A program made the position numbers and the translations under genes. DNA of 64,000 nucleotides from JAIBAJ01 sp965284645 (GTDB taxonomy: Bacteria; Bacteroidota; Bacteroidia; JAIBAJ01): NCBI GenBank assembly GCA_965284645.1, contig OZ260106.1, positions 3,410,001 to 3,474,000 on the forward strand, in the 5' to 3' direction. The notes beneath the pieces are model-generated. The model worked only from the letters and a program-made list of their open reading frames with translations. It was not told where the DNA came from and made no database searches. Shown piece after piece: positions 26,719-35,742 of the stretch; the stretch's first letter is position 1, and each line of letters opens with the position of its first letter.

Positions 26719-29121
26719 TTAAAAAGGTTGAGCCTCCATCATTAATTCTAAAATTTTGTCGACTACATCTTCAGCGTTGGGTTTGGAGAAATAATCGCCA
26801 TCGGTTCCATAAGCGGGTCGATGCGGTTGAGCGGCAATGGTTAAAGGTTTGCTATCCAAATAGGCATATCCATTTTGCTCCACCAATACTTGTTGCAGCA
26901 TGTAGGCGCTAGCTCCACCTGGCACATCTTCATCAAGGAATACCACCCGATTTGTTTTCTTCAAACTTTTAAGAATGGTTCCTGTTAAATCGAAAGGCAA
27001 TAGGGTCTGCACATCAATCAATTCAACCGAAACTCCTTCTTCTTTTAATTGTTCAATGGCATCCAGGGCAATACGAACACAAGACCCGTAGGTAACCAAG
27101 GTTACATCATTTCCTTCTTTCAATACTTCAGGCTGACCCAAGGGAACGGTAAATTCGCCCAAATTGCTGGGAAGATTTTCTTTAATTCGGTAACCGTTAA
27201 GCGGTTCAACTACCAGGGCAGGTTCATCGCTTTGAAGCAATAAATTATACATGCCGGCAGCTTGAACCATATTGCGAGGCACACAAATATGGATACCACG
27301 TAAGGAGTGAACAAGACTTCCCATTGGAGAGCCGCTATGCCAAATACCTTCTAATCGGTGGCCACGAGTGCGAATAATGGCAGGTGCTTTCTGGCCACCT
27401 TTGGTTCGGTATTGCAAGGTAGCCAAATCGTCGGTCATCATTTGCAATCCATAGAACACATAATCGAGGTATTGAATTTCTGCAATTGGCCGAATTCCGC
27501 GCAAGGAAAGACCAATGCCTTGTCCAACGATGGTACATTCACGAATACCCACATCGAAGATGCGTGTATCCCCGAATTTCTTTTGCAAGCCTTCGAAGCC
27601 TTGGTTTACATCGCCTATATTTCCTAAGTCTTCGCCAAAGGCAACCAAATTTGGATAGGTTTCGAAAAGTTTCTCGAAATTAAACTTCAATATTTCCCTT
27701 CCATCCACCTGTTGCACATCGGCCGGATAATTGGGTTTAACTTCTTTAATATTTAATGCATTCCATTGGCTGCGGCTATGCAAATTGGAATTATAGTCTT
27801 CGGCATGTTTACTTTTTGAATTGTCGTACCAGTTTTGGAGGGCATTTCGTTCAACACTTTCCACATCCAAGGTAGCCCTTAAACTTTTCCTAACCGCTAC
27901 CTGAATATCCTTTTTTGAAGGATCGATGGCTGAAGACAATTGTTTTTTAAAATTCAATAAATCCTCTCTGTTGCCGAGAGCAGAGGCTAAACTATCCAAC
28001 AAAGGTAGAACCACTTTTAATTCGGATGTGATGGTTTGGGTATAACTTTCCCAGGCCTTCTTTCTTGCCTCTTTTACAGTGTTTTTGGCCGCTTCTTCAA
28101 TGGCATCCAATTCTTCGGAAGTAGCCAAGGCATTATCGAGCATCCATTTGCGCATTTGAACCAAACAATCAAAATCCGATTCCCATTGCAGACGTTCTTT
28201 TGTTTTATACCGTTCGTGCGATCCCGAAGTGGAATGCCCTTGTGGTTGTGTTACTTCTTGAATATGGAATAAAACGGGCGTATGGGTGTTCCTACATTCT
28301 TCAACTCCAGCTTCATACATTTCGATTAGTCCGGCATAATCCCACCCCTTTCCGGTGTAGATTCGGATACCGTTGGTTCCCTCTTCTTTTTCAAAACCTG
28401 CCAAAACCTTTGAAATACTCTCCTTTGTGGTTTGGTATTTTTTAGGAACTGAAATCCCATAGCCATCATCCCAAACACTCACGGCCAACGGAACTTGCAG
28501 AACGCCAGCGGCATTAATGGTTTCCCAAAAATGGCCTTCACTTGTACTGGCATCACCAATGGTTGCAAAAGCCACTTCATTTCCACCTTGGGTAAAGTTG
28601 GCAAATTGGTTGATGGCCTTTTCATTTCTATAAATTTTGGAAGCCAAGGCCAAACCTAAAGCACGAGGCATTTGGGCTGCTGTGGGCGAAATATCTGAGG
28701 ATGCATTGTATAGTTCAGATTGATTTTTCCAACTTCCATCTTCGTTCAAAATTCGGGTACCATAATGTCCGTTCATGGATCTACCCGCCGATGAAGGTTC
28801 TGCATTCACATCAGTATGCGCATACAACTGGGCAAAAAACTCCTGAAGGTTCAAGAGTCCTAAAGCCATCATAAAGGTTTGGTCACGGTAATATCCAGCT
28901 CTCCAGTCACCCTTTTTGAAAGCCTTTGAAAGCGCCAATTGGGCAATTTCTTTTCCATCACCAAAAATTCCAAATTTTGCTTTACCGGTAAGCACTTCTT
29001 TCCGTCCGGTCAAACTAGCTTGACGGCTTTCTTGGGCTATTCGGTAATCATTCAAGACTATCTTCTTATAGTCTTCAAAGCTCAATTCGGTGGCCTTTTC
29101 TTGCTTATTTTCTTTTGACAT
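26719..29121 (-). CDS. Fused alpha-beta 2-oxoacid dehydrogenase E1 component (large form)
   Basis: A thiamine-diphosphate E1 enzyme decarboxylating 2-oxoacids, probably the branched-chain type, as part of a dehydrogenase complex. The start at 29121 (MSKENKQEK) is chosen because a promoter element at 29142-29149 leaves a short leader. The product has 800 residues. The alpha half holds GDASTSEGHFWETIN and then WDDGYG, so the usual paired Asn of the thiamine motif is DD. A linker of about 100 residues and the beta half (GEDLGNIGDVNQGFEG, and DEDVPGGASAYM) follow. A shorter paralogue lies at 50149. E2 and E3 are not in the window. Confidence 0.85.
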   Translation of the reverse strand: MSKENKQEKATELSFEDYKKIVLNDYRIAQESRQASLTGRKEVLTGKAKFGIFGDGKEIAQLALSKAFKKGDWRAGYYRDQTFMMALGLLNLQEFFAQLYAHTDVNAEPSSAGRSMNGHYGTRILNEDGSWKNQSELYNASSDISPTAAQMPRALGLALASKIYRNEKAINQFANFTQGGNEVAFATIGDASTSEGHFWETINAAGVLQVPLAVSVWDDGYGISVPKKYQTTKESISKVLAGFEKEEGTNGIRIYTGKGWDYAGLIEMYEAGVEECRNTHTPVLFHIQEVTQPQGHSTSGSHERYKTKERLQWESDFDCLVQMRKWMLDNALATSEELDAIEEAAKNTVKEARKKAWESYTQTITSELKVVLPLLDSLASALGNREDLLNFKKQLSSAIDPSKKDIQVAVRKSLRATLDVESVERNALQNWYDNSKSKHAEDYNSNLHSRSQWNALNIKEVKPNYPADVQQVDGREILKFNFEKLFETYPNLVAFGEDLGNIGDVNQGFEGLQKKFGDTRIFDVGIRECTIVGQGIGLSLRGIRPIAEIQYLDYVFYGLQMMTDDLATLQYRTKGGQKAPAIIRTRGHRLEGIWHSGSPMGSLVHSLRGIHICVPRNMVQAAGMYNLLLQSDEPALVVEPLNGYRIKENLPSNLGEFTVPLGQPEVLKEGNDVTLVTYGSCVRIALDAIEQLKEEGVSVELIDVQTLLPFDLTGTILKSLKKTNRVVFLDEDVPGGASAYMLQQVLVEQNGYAYLDSKPLTIAAQPHRPAYGTDGDYFSKPNAEDVVDKILELMMEAQPF

Positions 29122-29141
29122 GTTGCATTGTTCAATGTTGG

Positions 29142-29149
29142 CAAAGATA
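29142..29149 (-). promoter_or_regulatory. -7 promoter element of the large E1 gene
   Basis: The minus strand reads TATCTTTG, an exact TAnnTTTG match, giving a leader of about 15 bases before the ATG at 29121. Confidence 0.45.
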
Positions 29150-29154
29150 GGCAT

Positions 29155-29579
29155 TGAAGTTTCAAATTTCTATTTCCTTCGGGAAAGACTTTGGTTTAGG
29201 CAACAAAATTAAGGAAGGCCTTATCGAAATAAATACCACTTTCTGGTTAATCCTATAGGAATTGACAAGAATCACTTTTTGCATACCCCTAAAAAAAATA
29301 TATCGTCCCAGGAAGGAAAGATCTTTTCAAAATGCCAGTAAAATCGCATGGAAAATGCAATAACCGGATCTCGTTGGACTAAAAAAACTCAAATTAATGA
29401 ATTTGTTAAAAAATTTGGATACACAAATGGTCGATTCCTTGTCCCCTAAAATTCTAAAATCATCAGCCTATATTGTCGCGCAACTCATTCCTTTGGAAAT
29501 ACACTTGCAATTCCAGTCCATAGGGCAAAGTGGCGTTATGCTGAAAATTGGATTGGTATAACGGTTCTATTTTTTAATT
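29155..29579. other. Intergenic stretch with no recognised feature
   Basis: About 420 bases upstream of the large E1 gene, with no protein-like frame, repeat or RNA gene that I can support. It leads into structured repeat copy C. Confidence 0.5.
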
Positions 29580-29580
29580 T

Positions 29581-29730
29581 GGCGGGCCCCCAACCGCCAA
29601 ATCCATTCTACCTGGTTTTTAACATTTGCAAGTGCGGTTGGGTCAGGCTATCGCTAATACTCCTCAGCATGCTCCCCCGAAGGGATTCGGGGAGCACGCT
29701 TGCGGGGTATCACGCTCTATCCTTGCCCGA
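29581..29730 (-). repeat. Structured intergenic repeat, copy C
   Basis: Closest to copy A. Outer CGGGC (29725-29729 on the minus strand) pairs with GCCCG (29583-29587). Arm 1 pairs GCTCCCCCGAA with TTCGGGGAGC around a 4-base loop with one bulge (29671-29695). Arm 2 is an 8-bp stem (29590-29597 with 29634-29641). A shared 5' flank continues to about 29782, matching copy A. Confidence 0.75.
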
Positions 29731-29837
29731 CACCTCCGCATAGCATTGTTCTGTAGCCTGGCATTTGCTTTTCATTCCAGTGTTGGTAAATAGAAGTGCA
29801 AAGACCATTCTGATACAATTTAAATGTTCAGCGTTTA

Positions 29838-30002
29838 AACCCAAATTAAGCATTAGAAATGCATAAACGATTAACCAGTTGTAAATCAATCTGTATGGCC
29901 AAATTGATAACAACTGTTATCCCGAAATTTCTTCGGGAGGGGTAAACCCAACTAAATCAAGTAGTTCGGATTAATAAATCCTCCTATTGATTAATTTGGG
30001 TT
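29838..30002. repeat. 165-bp inverted-repeat element, copy 2 (TTAA-bordered)
   Basis: The ends AACCCAAATTA (29838-29848) and TAATTTGGGTT (29992-30002) pair exactly. Relative to copy 1 one stem position changes from G-C to A-T on both strands. The internal CCCGAA/TTCGGG hairpin is perfect here and has one mismatch in copy 1. TTAA borders lie at 29835-29838 and 30001-30004. It lies 108 bases beyond structured repeat C. Confidence 0.8.
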
Positions 30003-30052
30003 AAAAAGGGCTATTTGTAACAAAGGGGAAAGTTTGGAACGATCAGAAAGGG

Positions 30053-30085
30053 CAAAAAAAAAGCCGCCAATAGTTGGCGGCTTTC
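30053..30085 (-). terminator. Terminator of the ribosomal superoperon after rplQ
   Basis: GCCGCCAA and TTGGCGGC form a perfect 8-bp stem with a 4-base loop, extended by A-T pairs. The minus strand continues into a run of nine T. It ends 20 bases past the rplQ stop. Confidence 0.92.
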
Positions 30086-30104
30086 AAGATCTCGAATACT
30101 ATTA

Positions 30105-30608
30105 TTATTCAGCAGAATTTTCTTCAGCAGAAGTTTCTTCAGCTTTTGGTGCAGCAGCAGTTGGTTCAACTTTTTTTGCTGTACTTCTACCACGACGAGT
30201 AGATTTTGTTTTAGCACCTGATTTTTCAGCTTTCACTGCCAACAACAATTCGTTGAAATCAACCAATTCGATGTAAGCCATTTCAGCGTTATCACCCAAA
30301 CGATTTTGCATTTTGATGATTCGGGTGTACCCACCTGGACGATCAGCTACTTTAGGACTCACTGTGCGGAACAATTCAGTTACCGCTTCTTTGTCTCTCA
30401 AGTAAGCAAATACAGTACGACGGTTATGCGTGCTATCTTCTTTACTTTTTGTAATAAGAGGCTCAACATACACACGCAACGCTTTAGCTTTAGCCAAAGT
30501 TGTGTTGATACGCTTATGTTTGATTAAGGAGGCAGCCATATTGCTCAACATCGCTTTGCGGTGAGAGGAGGTACGTCCTAAGTGATTTATTTTTTTTCCG
30601 TGTCTCAT
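30105..30608 (-). CDS. rplQ: 50S ribosomal protein L17
   Basis: L17 binds 23S rRNA near the exit tunnel. Residues 1-120 match the family (MRHGKKINHLGRTSSHRKAM at the N-terminus). A 45-residue tail, first basic then Ala/Glu-rich, follows; such tails are common in Bacteroidota. It is the last gene of the superoperon. Confidence 0.96.
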   Translation of the reverse strand: MRHGKKINHLGRTSSHRKAMLSNMAASLIKHKRINTTLAKAKALRVYVEPLITKSKEDSTHNRRTVFAYLRDKEAVTELFRTVSPKVADRPGGYTRIIKMQNRLGDNAEMAYIELVDFNELLLAVKAEKSGAKTKSTRRGRSTAKKVEPTAAAPKAEETSAEENSAE

Positions 30609-30633
30609 TGTTTCGTTTCGATTTTTTCAATAC

Positions 30634-30663
30634 CAAACCTATACAGGATTAGTCTTTATCCAA
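30634..30663 (-). promoter_or_regulatory. Possible internal promoter for rplQ
   Basis: On the minus strand TTG (30661-30663) and TAGGTTTG (30634-30641) are separated by 19 bases, as in Bacteroidota promoters. The site covers the rpoA 3' end and the rpoA-rplQ gap. Chance is possible because TTG is a weak signal. Confidence 0.3.
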
Positions 30664-31641
30664 TTTATATTTGGTTACGTTCATTCCAAAGTGCAAACCT
30701 TTTGCATTCACTAAGTCATCCAATTCGGTCAATGATTTTTTACCGAAGTTACGGAATTTCAATAGGTCGTTGCGATTGTAAGAAACAAGGTCGCCCAAAG
30801 TTTCAACATCAGCAGCTTTTAAGCAATTAAGAGCGCGAACTGATAGATCTAGATCAACCAATTTGGTTTTCAATAGATTTCTCATATGCATCAAGTTCTC
30901 ATCAAACTCTTCGGTAGCTGGCTTTTCTTCGATATCCAAAGTAATCTTCTCGTCGCTGAAAAGCATGAAGTGATGGATAAGGATTTTAGCTGCTTCTTTC
31001 AATGCATCTTTTGGATGGATGCTACCATCGGTTTTAATCTCGAGGATAAGTTTTTCGTAGTCAGTTTTTTGTTCAACCCTGTAATTCTCGATCGTATATT
31101 TTACGTTCTTGATAGGGGTGTAAATACTGTCAATGAAAATTGTTCCTACAGGAGCGCTGTTTGTTTTGTTTTCTTCAGCAGCGATATATCCCCTACCTTT
31201 ATCTATAGTGATATCGATTTTGAATTTTACAGAACTTTCAAGGTTACAGATAACTAATTCTGGGTTAAGAACTTGGAAACCTGTTAGGAATTTCCCGATA
31301 TCTCCAGCAGAGAATTGTGTTTGATCAGCAACTTGAACAGTAATTTTTTCGCTGTCTTGTGTTTCGATTTGACGTTTGAAACGAACTTGTTTAAGGTTCA
31401 AGATAATTTCAGTTACATCTTCGATAACACCTTTGATTGTAGAAAACTCATGATCAACGCCTTCGATACGAATAGAAGTGATTGCAAAACCTTCCAAAGA
31501 ATTCAAAAGAATCCTGCGTAGTGCGTTACCTATAGTGATGCCGTATCCAGGCTCTAGTGGGCGAAACTCAAACTCACCTTCACGGTCAGTTGAATTAAGC
31601 ATGATTACTTTGTCGGGTTTTTGGAAATTTAGAATAGCCAT
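30649..31641 (-). CDS. rpoA: RNA polymerase subunit alpha
   Basis: Alpha assembles the core polymerase and contacts upstream DNA. The 330 residues contain the N-terminal dimerisation part (FEFRPLEPGYGITIGNALRR) and the C-terminal domain (about 255-320, NCLKAADVETLGDLVSYN). Length and order are normal. It follows rpsD by 39 bases. Confidence 0.97.
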   Translation of the reverse strand: MAILNFQKPDKVIMLNSTDREGEFEFRPLEPGYGITIGNALRRILLNSLEGFAITSIRIEGVDHEFSTIKGVIEDVTEIILNLKQVRFKRQIETQDSEKITVQVADQTQFSAGDIGKFLTGFQVLNPELVICNLESSVKFKIDITIDKGRGYIAAEENKTNSAPVGTIFIDSIYTPIKNVKYTIENYRVEQKTDYEKLILEIKTDGSIHPKDALKEAAKILIHHFMLFSDEKITLDIEEKPATEEFDENLMHMRNLLKTKLVDLDLSVRALNCLKAADVETLGDLVSYNRNDLLKFRNFGKKSLTELDDLVNAKGLHFGMNVTKYKLDKD

Positions 31642-31680
31642 TTTGGTGTTTTAGGATAACAAAACGTTATTAGTTCAAGA

Positions 31681-32289
31681 TTATTTAGAGTACAATTCCA
31701 CGATGAGTTGCTCCTTGATATTTTCTGGAACTGCAGCTCTCTCAGGATAGCTAACAAAAGTTCCAACCATATCTTGGTGGTTCCAATCCAACCAAGTGAA
31801 TTGGTTGCGTTTGCTACCAGCTAAGGAATTAACGATAACTTCCATGGATTTAGATTTTTCACGTACACCGATTTTATCACCAGGACGGATTGAGTAAGAA
31901 GCGATGTTCACTACTTGACCATTAACGGTGATATGACGGTGCCCCACTAATTGACGGGCAGAAGAGCGGCTTGGAGCAATACCTAAACGGTATACTACAT
32001 TATCCAATCTTGCTTCTAAAAGGCGGAACAGGTTATCACCGGTTACACCTTTCATGCGAACTGCACGATCGTAGGTTTTAGCGAATTGACGTTCAAGAAC
32101 GCCGTAGGTATATTTGGCTTTTTGTTTTTCTGCCAATTGCACCCCATACTCAGAAACTTTCTTACGTTTCTTCGCCAACCCATGCATTCCGGGAGGGTAG
32201 TTTTTCTTTTCGAAAGTTTTATCAGTTCCGAAGATAGCTTCTCCGAACTTACGGGCGATCTTGGTTTTTGGACCTGTGTATCTTGCCAT
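31681..32289 (-). CDS. rpsD: 30S ribosomal protein S4
   Basis: S4 is a primary 16S rRNA binder and often a feedback regulator of its operon. The 202-residue form has an S4 domain near 90-155 (LEARLDNVVYRLGIAPSRS). The N-terminal zinc Cys of some S4 forms are absent. It sits between rpsK and rpoA. Confidence 0.97.
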   Translation of the reverse strand: MARYTGPKTKIARKFGEAIFGTDKTFEKKNYPPGMHGLAKKRKKVSEYGVQLAEKQKAKYTYGVLERQFAKTYDRAVRMKGVTGDNLFRLLEARLDNVVYRLGIAPSRSSARQLVGHRHITVNGQVVNIASYSIRPGDKIGVREKSKSMEVIVNSLAGSKRNQFTWLDWNHQDMVGTFVSYPERAAVPENIKEQLIVELYSK

Positions 32290-32356
32290 TTTTGATTGTA
32301 TTCAAGGAAACTGTAATAGTATCCAGTTGTTAGATAATTATTCTTTTGACAATAAA

Positions 32357-32764
32357 TTAAACTCTTCTCTTTTTAGGAGGACGGCATCCGTTGTGTGGAA
32401 TTGGTGTTTCATCCACAATTTCAGTTACTTCGATTCCTGCAGAAGCAATGGTACGGATAGCGCTTTCACGTCCGGCACCTGGGCCTTTAACAAAAAGTTT
32501 AACACGGCGTAAACCTGCATCGAAAGCAACTTTAGCGCAATCTCCTGCAGCCATTTGCGCTGCATAAGGTGTATTCTTTTTAGACCCCCTAAATCCCATT
32601 TTACCTGCGGAACTCCAAGAGATAACTTCTCCATTGACGTTCGTCAAGGAAATAATAATGTTGTTAAAGGTAGCATTGATGTGGGCTTCCCCAACTGCGT
32701 CAACTTTAACTACTCTTTTTTTGGCCGTTTTCGCTGAACCGGCTCCTTGTTGTGCTTTTGCCAT
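32357..32764 (-). CDS. rpsK: 30S ribosomal protein S11
   Basis: S11 lines the platform near the mRNA exit. The 135 residues include AHINATFNNIIISLT and the basic end NGCRPPKKRRV, with a short Ala/Lys N-terminal extension. Confidence 0.97.
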   Translation of the reverse strand: MAKAQQGAGSAKTAKKRVVKVDAVGEAHINATFNNIIISLTNVNGEVISWSSAGKMGFRGSKKNTPYAAQMAAGDCAKVAFDAGLRRVKLFVKGPGAGRESAIRTIASAGIEVTEIVDETPIPHNGCRPPKKRRV

Positions 32765-32809
32765 TTCTTAATTAACTATTAGTCTTAACTAATACCTATT
32801 TACAAGTTA

Positions 32810-33187
32810 TTATTTCGTTGCTTTCTTCTTGTTTGCAACCGTTTTCTTCCTACCTTTTCTGGTACGAGCATTGTTTTTCGTAGTTTGACCACGAACAGGA
32901 AGACCTTGACGGTGACGAACTCCACGATAGCATCCGATGTCCATCAAACGTTTAATGTTCAATTGTACTTCGGAACGCAGAGCGCCTTCCACTTTGTAGT
33001 CATCATTGATCACCTGACGTATTTTAGCCAATTCCGCGTCGTTCCATTCAGAAACGCGTTTGTTCAGATCAACACCGGCTTTGTTCAAAATGCTTTGAGC
33101 AGATACGCGGCCGATACCGTAAATATAGGTTAGGCCTATTTCTCCTCTTTTGTTTTTTGGTAAGTCTATACCAGAAATCCTTGCCAT
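32810..33187 (-). CDS. rpsM: 30S ribosomal protein S13
   Basis: S13 sits in the 30S head and contacts the P-site tRNA and the 50S. The 125 residues start MARISGIDLPKNKRGEI, contain YIYGIGR and RHRQGLPVRGQTTKNNARTR, and end in a Lys-rich tail. Confidence 0.97.
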   Translation of the reverse strand: MARISGIDLPKNKRGEIGLTYIYGIGRVSAQSILNKAGVDLNKRVSEWNDAELAKIRQVINDDYKVEGALRSEVQLNIKRLMDIGCYRGVRHRQGLPVRGQTTKNNARTRKGRKKTVANKKKATK

Positions 33188-33220
33188 TGTTTTTTGTCTT
33201 TATTTCTTGATTAAAAAATT

Positions 33221-33337
33221 TTAGCCCTGACGTTGTTTAAACTTAGGGTTCTTTTTGTTGATAACGTAAAGGCGGCCTTTGCGACGAACAATTTTGCAGT
33301 CCACACTACGTTTTTTGATAGATGCTCTAACTTTCAT
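33221..33337 (-). CDS. rpmJ: 50S ribosomal protein L36 (zinc-free form)
   Basis: A 38-residue protein starting MKVRASIKKRSVDCKIVRRK and ending NPKFKQRQG. The zinc-binding C-C-C-H set of the classical L36 is missing: only one Cys remains and the pattern matches the C-minus form common in Bacteroidota. It lies between infA (12-base gap) and rpsM (33-base gap), as in other phyla. Confidence 0.95.
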   Translation of the reverse strand: MKVRASIKKRSVDCKIVRRKGRLYVINKKNPKFKQRQG

Positions 33338-33349
33338 TTGTTTGCAAGT

Positions 33350-33568
33350 TTATTTATAGCGATACGAGATTCTTCCTTTTGTTAAATCATAGGGCGACAT
33401 TTCAACCTTCACCCTATCTCCCGGTAGGATTTTGATGTAATTCATCCTCATCTTCCCAGAAATATGTGCGGTAATTATATGGCCATTCTCCAATTCCACT
33501 CTAAACATGGCATTGGAAAGAGCCTCTATAATTGATCCATCTTGTTCTATCGACGACTGCTTTGGCAT
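33350..33568 (-). CDS. infA: Translation initiation factor IF-1
   Basis: IF-1 blocks the A site during initiation. The 72-residue OB-fold protein contains IIEALSNAMFRVELENGHII and RVKVEMSPYDLTKGRI. It starts 4 bases after the map stop. Confidence 0.97.
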   Translation of the reverse strand: MPKQSSIEQDGSIIEALSNAMFRVELENGHIITAHISGKMRMNYIKILPGDRVKVEMSPYDLTKGRISYRYK

Positions 33569-33572
33569 TCGT

Positions 33573-34364
33573 TCAAATTATTAGTTTTAACTTTTCTACT
33601 TCTTCAATTAAAGCAAAGCTTGATAAAATATCAGCCTCACCTTTTCTTATACAAACGGTGTGTTCAAAATGTGCCGACGGTTTACCATCATTGGTTACTA
33701 TCGTCCATCTATCGTCCTTGGTATAAACATTCTTTGTCCCCATGTTAATCATAGGTTCAATTGCTATTACCATTCCTTCCACACATTTCGGTCCAGTTCC
33801 TCTTCGACCATAGTTAGGAACTTCTGGTTCTTCATGCAAACTTTTACCGATTCCATGTCCAACCAATTCCCTAACCACTCCATAACCATGCTTCTCAGCA
33901 TGACTTTGGATGGCAAAAGCAACATCTCCTATCCTCATTCCTAAGGTGGCAAATTTAATTCCTTGGTAAAGACTCTCTTTTGTTACAGTTAACAATTGTC
34001 TTACCTCAGCACTAACTTCACCAACTCCAAAAGTGTAAGCACTGTCGCCATACCAACCATCCAATTTTATTCCACAATCGACAGACACTATATCACCATC
34101 TTTAAGTTCATATTTCCCAGGTATTCCGTGAACAACTGCATCATTTACAGATATACACAAACATGCTGGAAAACCACGATAACCTTTGAATGCAGGAATT
34201 GCTTTACAATCCCTAATATATTCTTCGGCAATCTTGTCCAAATCGATGGTTTTCACACCAGGAGCAATCTTTTTTGCTACTTCTGCTATTACCTCCCCTA
34301 CAAGTAAAGAACTTTTTCTAATCTTTTCAATCTCCTCGGTAGTCTTCAGATAAAACTGTCCCAT
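33573..34364 (-). CDS. map: Type I methionine aminopeptidase
   Basis: The enzyme removes the initiator Met from new proteins using two metal ions. The 263 residues show the metal ligands in context: SVDCGIKLDGWYGDSAYTF (two Asp), GHGIGKSLHEEPEVPNY (His), IAIEPMIN (Glu) and FEHTVCI (Glu). It is located between secY and infA, without adk. Confidence 0.96.
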   Translation of the reverse strand: MGQFYLKTTEEIEKIRKSSLLVGEVIAEVAKKIAPGVKTIDLDKIAEEYIRDCKAIPAFKGYRGFPACLCISVNDAVVHGIPGKYELKDGDIVSVDCGIKLDGWYGDSAYTFGVGEVSAEVRQLLTVTKESLYQGIKFATLGMRIGDVAFAIQSHAEKHGYGVVRELVGHGIGKSLHEEPEVPNYGRRGTGPKCVEGMVIAIEPMINMGTKNVYTKDDRWTIVTNDGKPSAHFEHTVCIRKGEADILSSFALIEEVEKLKLII

Positions 34365-34385
34365 TCAATCCCCTTGATCTGAAAA

Positions 34386-35735
34386 CTAACTAGCCATACT
34401 TACAGGCGCATTGTTAGAACGCCCTTTGATACGACCAGATTTCATTAAGCCATCATAATGTCTCATCAACAAGTGGCTTTCTACTTGTTGAAGAGTATCC
34501 AACACAACACCCACCAAAATCAACAAGGAAGTTCCTCCATAAAATTGAGAGAATTGGTTGTTTACACCACCTAACATTGCAATGGCAGGCATTATTGCCA
34601 CCAAGGCTAAGAATATAGCACCTGGTAAGGTAATACGAGACATTACAGTGTCAATATATTCAGCTGTCTTACGTCCAGGTTTAACCCCAGGAATAAAACC
34701 ACCAGACCGTTTCATTTCATCAGCCATTTGATTAGAATTAATGGTAATGGCGGTATAGAAATAGGTAAATAGAACAATCAATGTACCGAATACCAAGTTA
34801 TACCAAAAACCAGTATTATCAGCAAATGCAAGTACAAATTTGTTGGCTGTAGAATCAGAAAAACCGGCAAGTGTTATTGGTAAAAACATAATTGCTTGCG
34901 CAAAAATGATTGGCATAACACCAGAAGCATTTAACTTCAAAGGAATAAATTGACGTGATCCACCTTGAGGAAGAGCTGTTCTTCCGGAGATTGCAGCACG
35001 CGCAACTTGAACAGGTATTCTCCTTGTGCCTTGAACGAGTAATATAACTCCAACAATAATTGCTAGTAAGAATATAATTTCAAGTAAGAAAATAACAGGA
35101 CCACCTTGACCACTTAAACGGCTATCAATCTCGGCTCCAACAGCAAAAGGAAGACGAGCAATAATACCAATCATAATTATTAGGGAGATACCATTTCCAA
35201 TTCCACGATCCGTAATTTTTTCACCTAACCACATCACAAACATAGTTCCAGCGACCAAGATTATTATAGAACTAATCCAGAAAAAAGTTCTATCCATCAT
35301 AATGGCTGAAGTAGATATTTGAGAAGTTAAATTAGCTAAGTAACCAGGGGCTTGAACCGCTGTAATAATTACAGTTAAAATACGCGTGTATTGATTTATT
35401 TTCTTTCTACCACTTTCTCCTTCTTTTTGCAAACGTTGAAGAGAAGGTAAGGCCATTCCCAGCAATTGAAGAACAATTGAAGCAGAAATATAAGGCATAA
35501 TACCTAATGCAAAAATAGAGGCATTACTAAAAGCCCCTCCAGAAAACATATTTAACAAACCCAAGATACCTTCCTCGGTTTGCTTTTGCAGCTGGGTCAA
35601 CTGAGATGGATCCACCCCAGGAAGAACCACAAACGACCCAATTCTATAAATTAGGATAAAACCAAGGGTAAGAAGAATCCGATTACGGAGCTCTTCAATC
35701 TTGAAAATGTTTCTTATGGTATCGATAAACTTCAT
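34386..35735 (-). CDS. secY: Preprotein translocase subunit SecY
   Basis: SecY forms the protein-conducting channel of the inner membrane; its partner SecG is at 1166-1531. The 449 residues carry ten membrane segments, with marks such as GIMPYISASIVLQLL, TDRGIGNGISLII and GGFIPGVKPGRKT. It follows rplO by 7 bases. Confidence 0.97.
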   Translation of the reverse strand: MKFIDTIRNIFKIEELRNRILLTLGFILIYRIGSFVVLPGVDPSQLTQLQKQTEEGILGLLNMFSGGAFSNASIFALGIMPYISASIVLQLLGMALPSLQRLQKEGESGRKKINQYTRILTVIITAVQAPGYLANLTSQISTSAIMMDRTFFWISSIIILVAGTMFVMWLGEKITDRGIGNGISLIIMIGIIARLPFAVGAEIDSRLSGQGGPVIFLLEIIFLLAIIVGVILLVQGTRRIPVQVARAAISGRTALPQGGSRQFIPLKLNASGVMPIIFAQAIMFLPITLAGFSDSTANKFVLAFADNTGFWYNLVFGTLIVLFTYFYTAITINSNQMADEMKRSGGFIPGVKPGRKTAEYIDTVMSRITLPGAIFLALVAIMPAIAMLGGVNNQFSQFYGGTSLLILVGVVLDTLQQVESHLLMRHYDGLMKSGRIKGRSNNAPVSMAS

Positions 35736-35742
35736 TGTTTAC

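Noticed and set aside
29710..29913. A 67-codon frame (-) overlapping structured repeat C
   Set aside because: It lies mostly inside non-coding repeats shared with other gaps, where the frame is not maintained.
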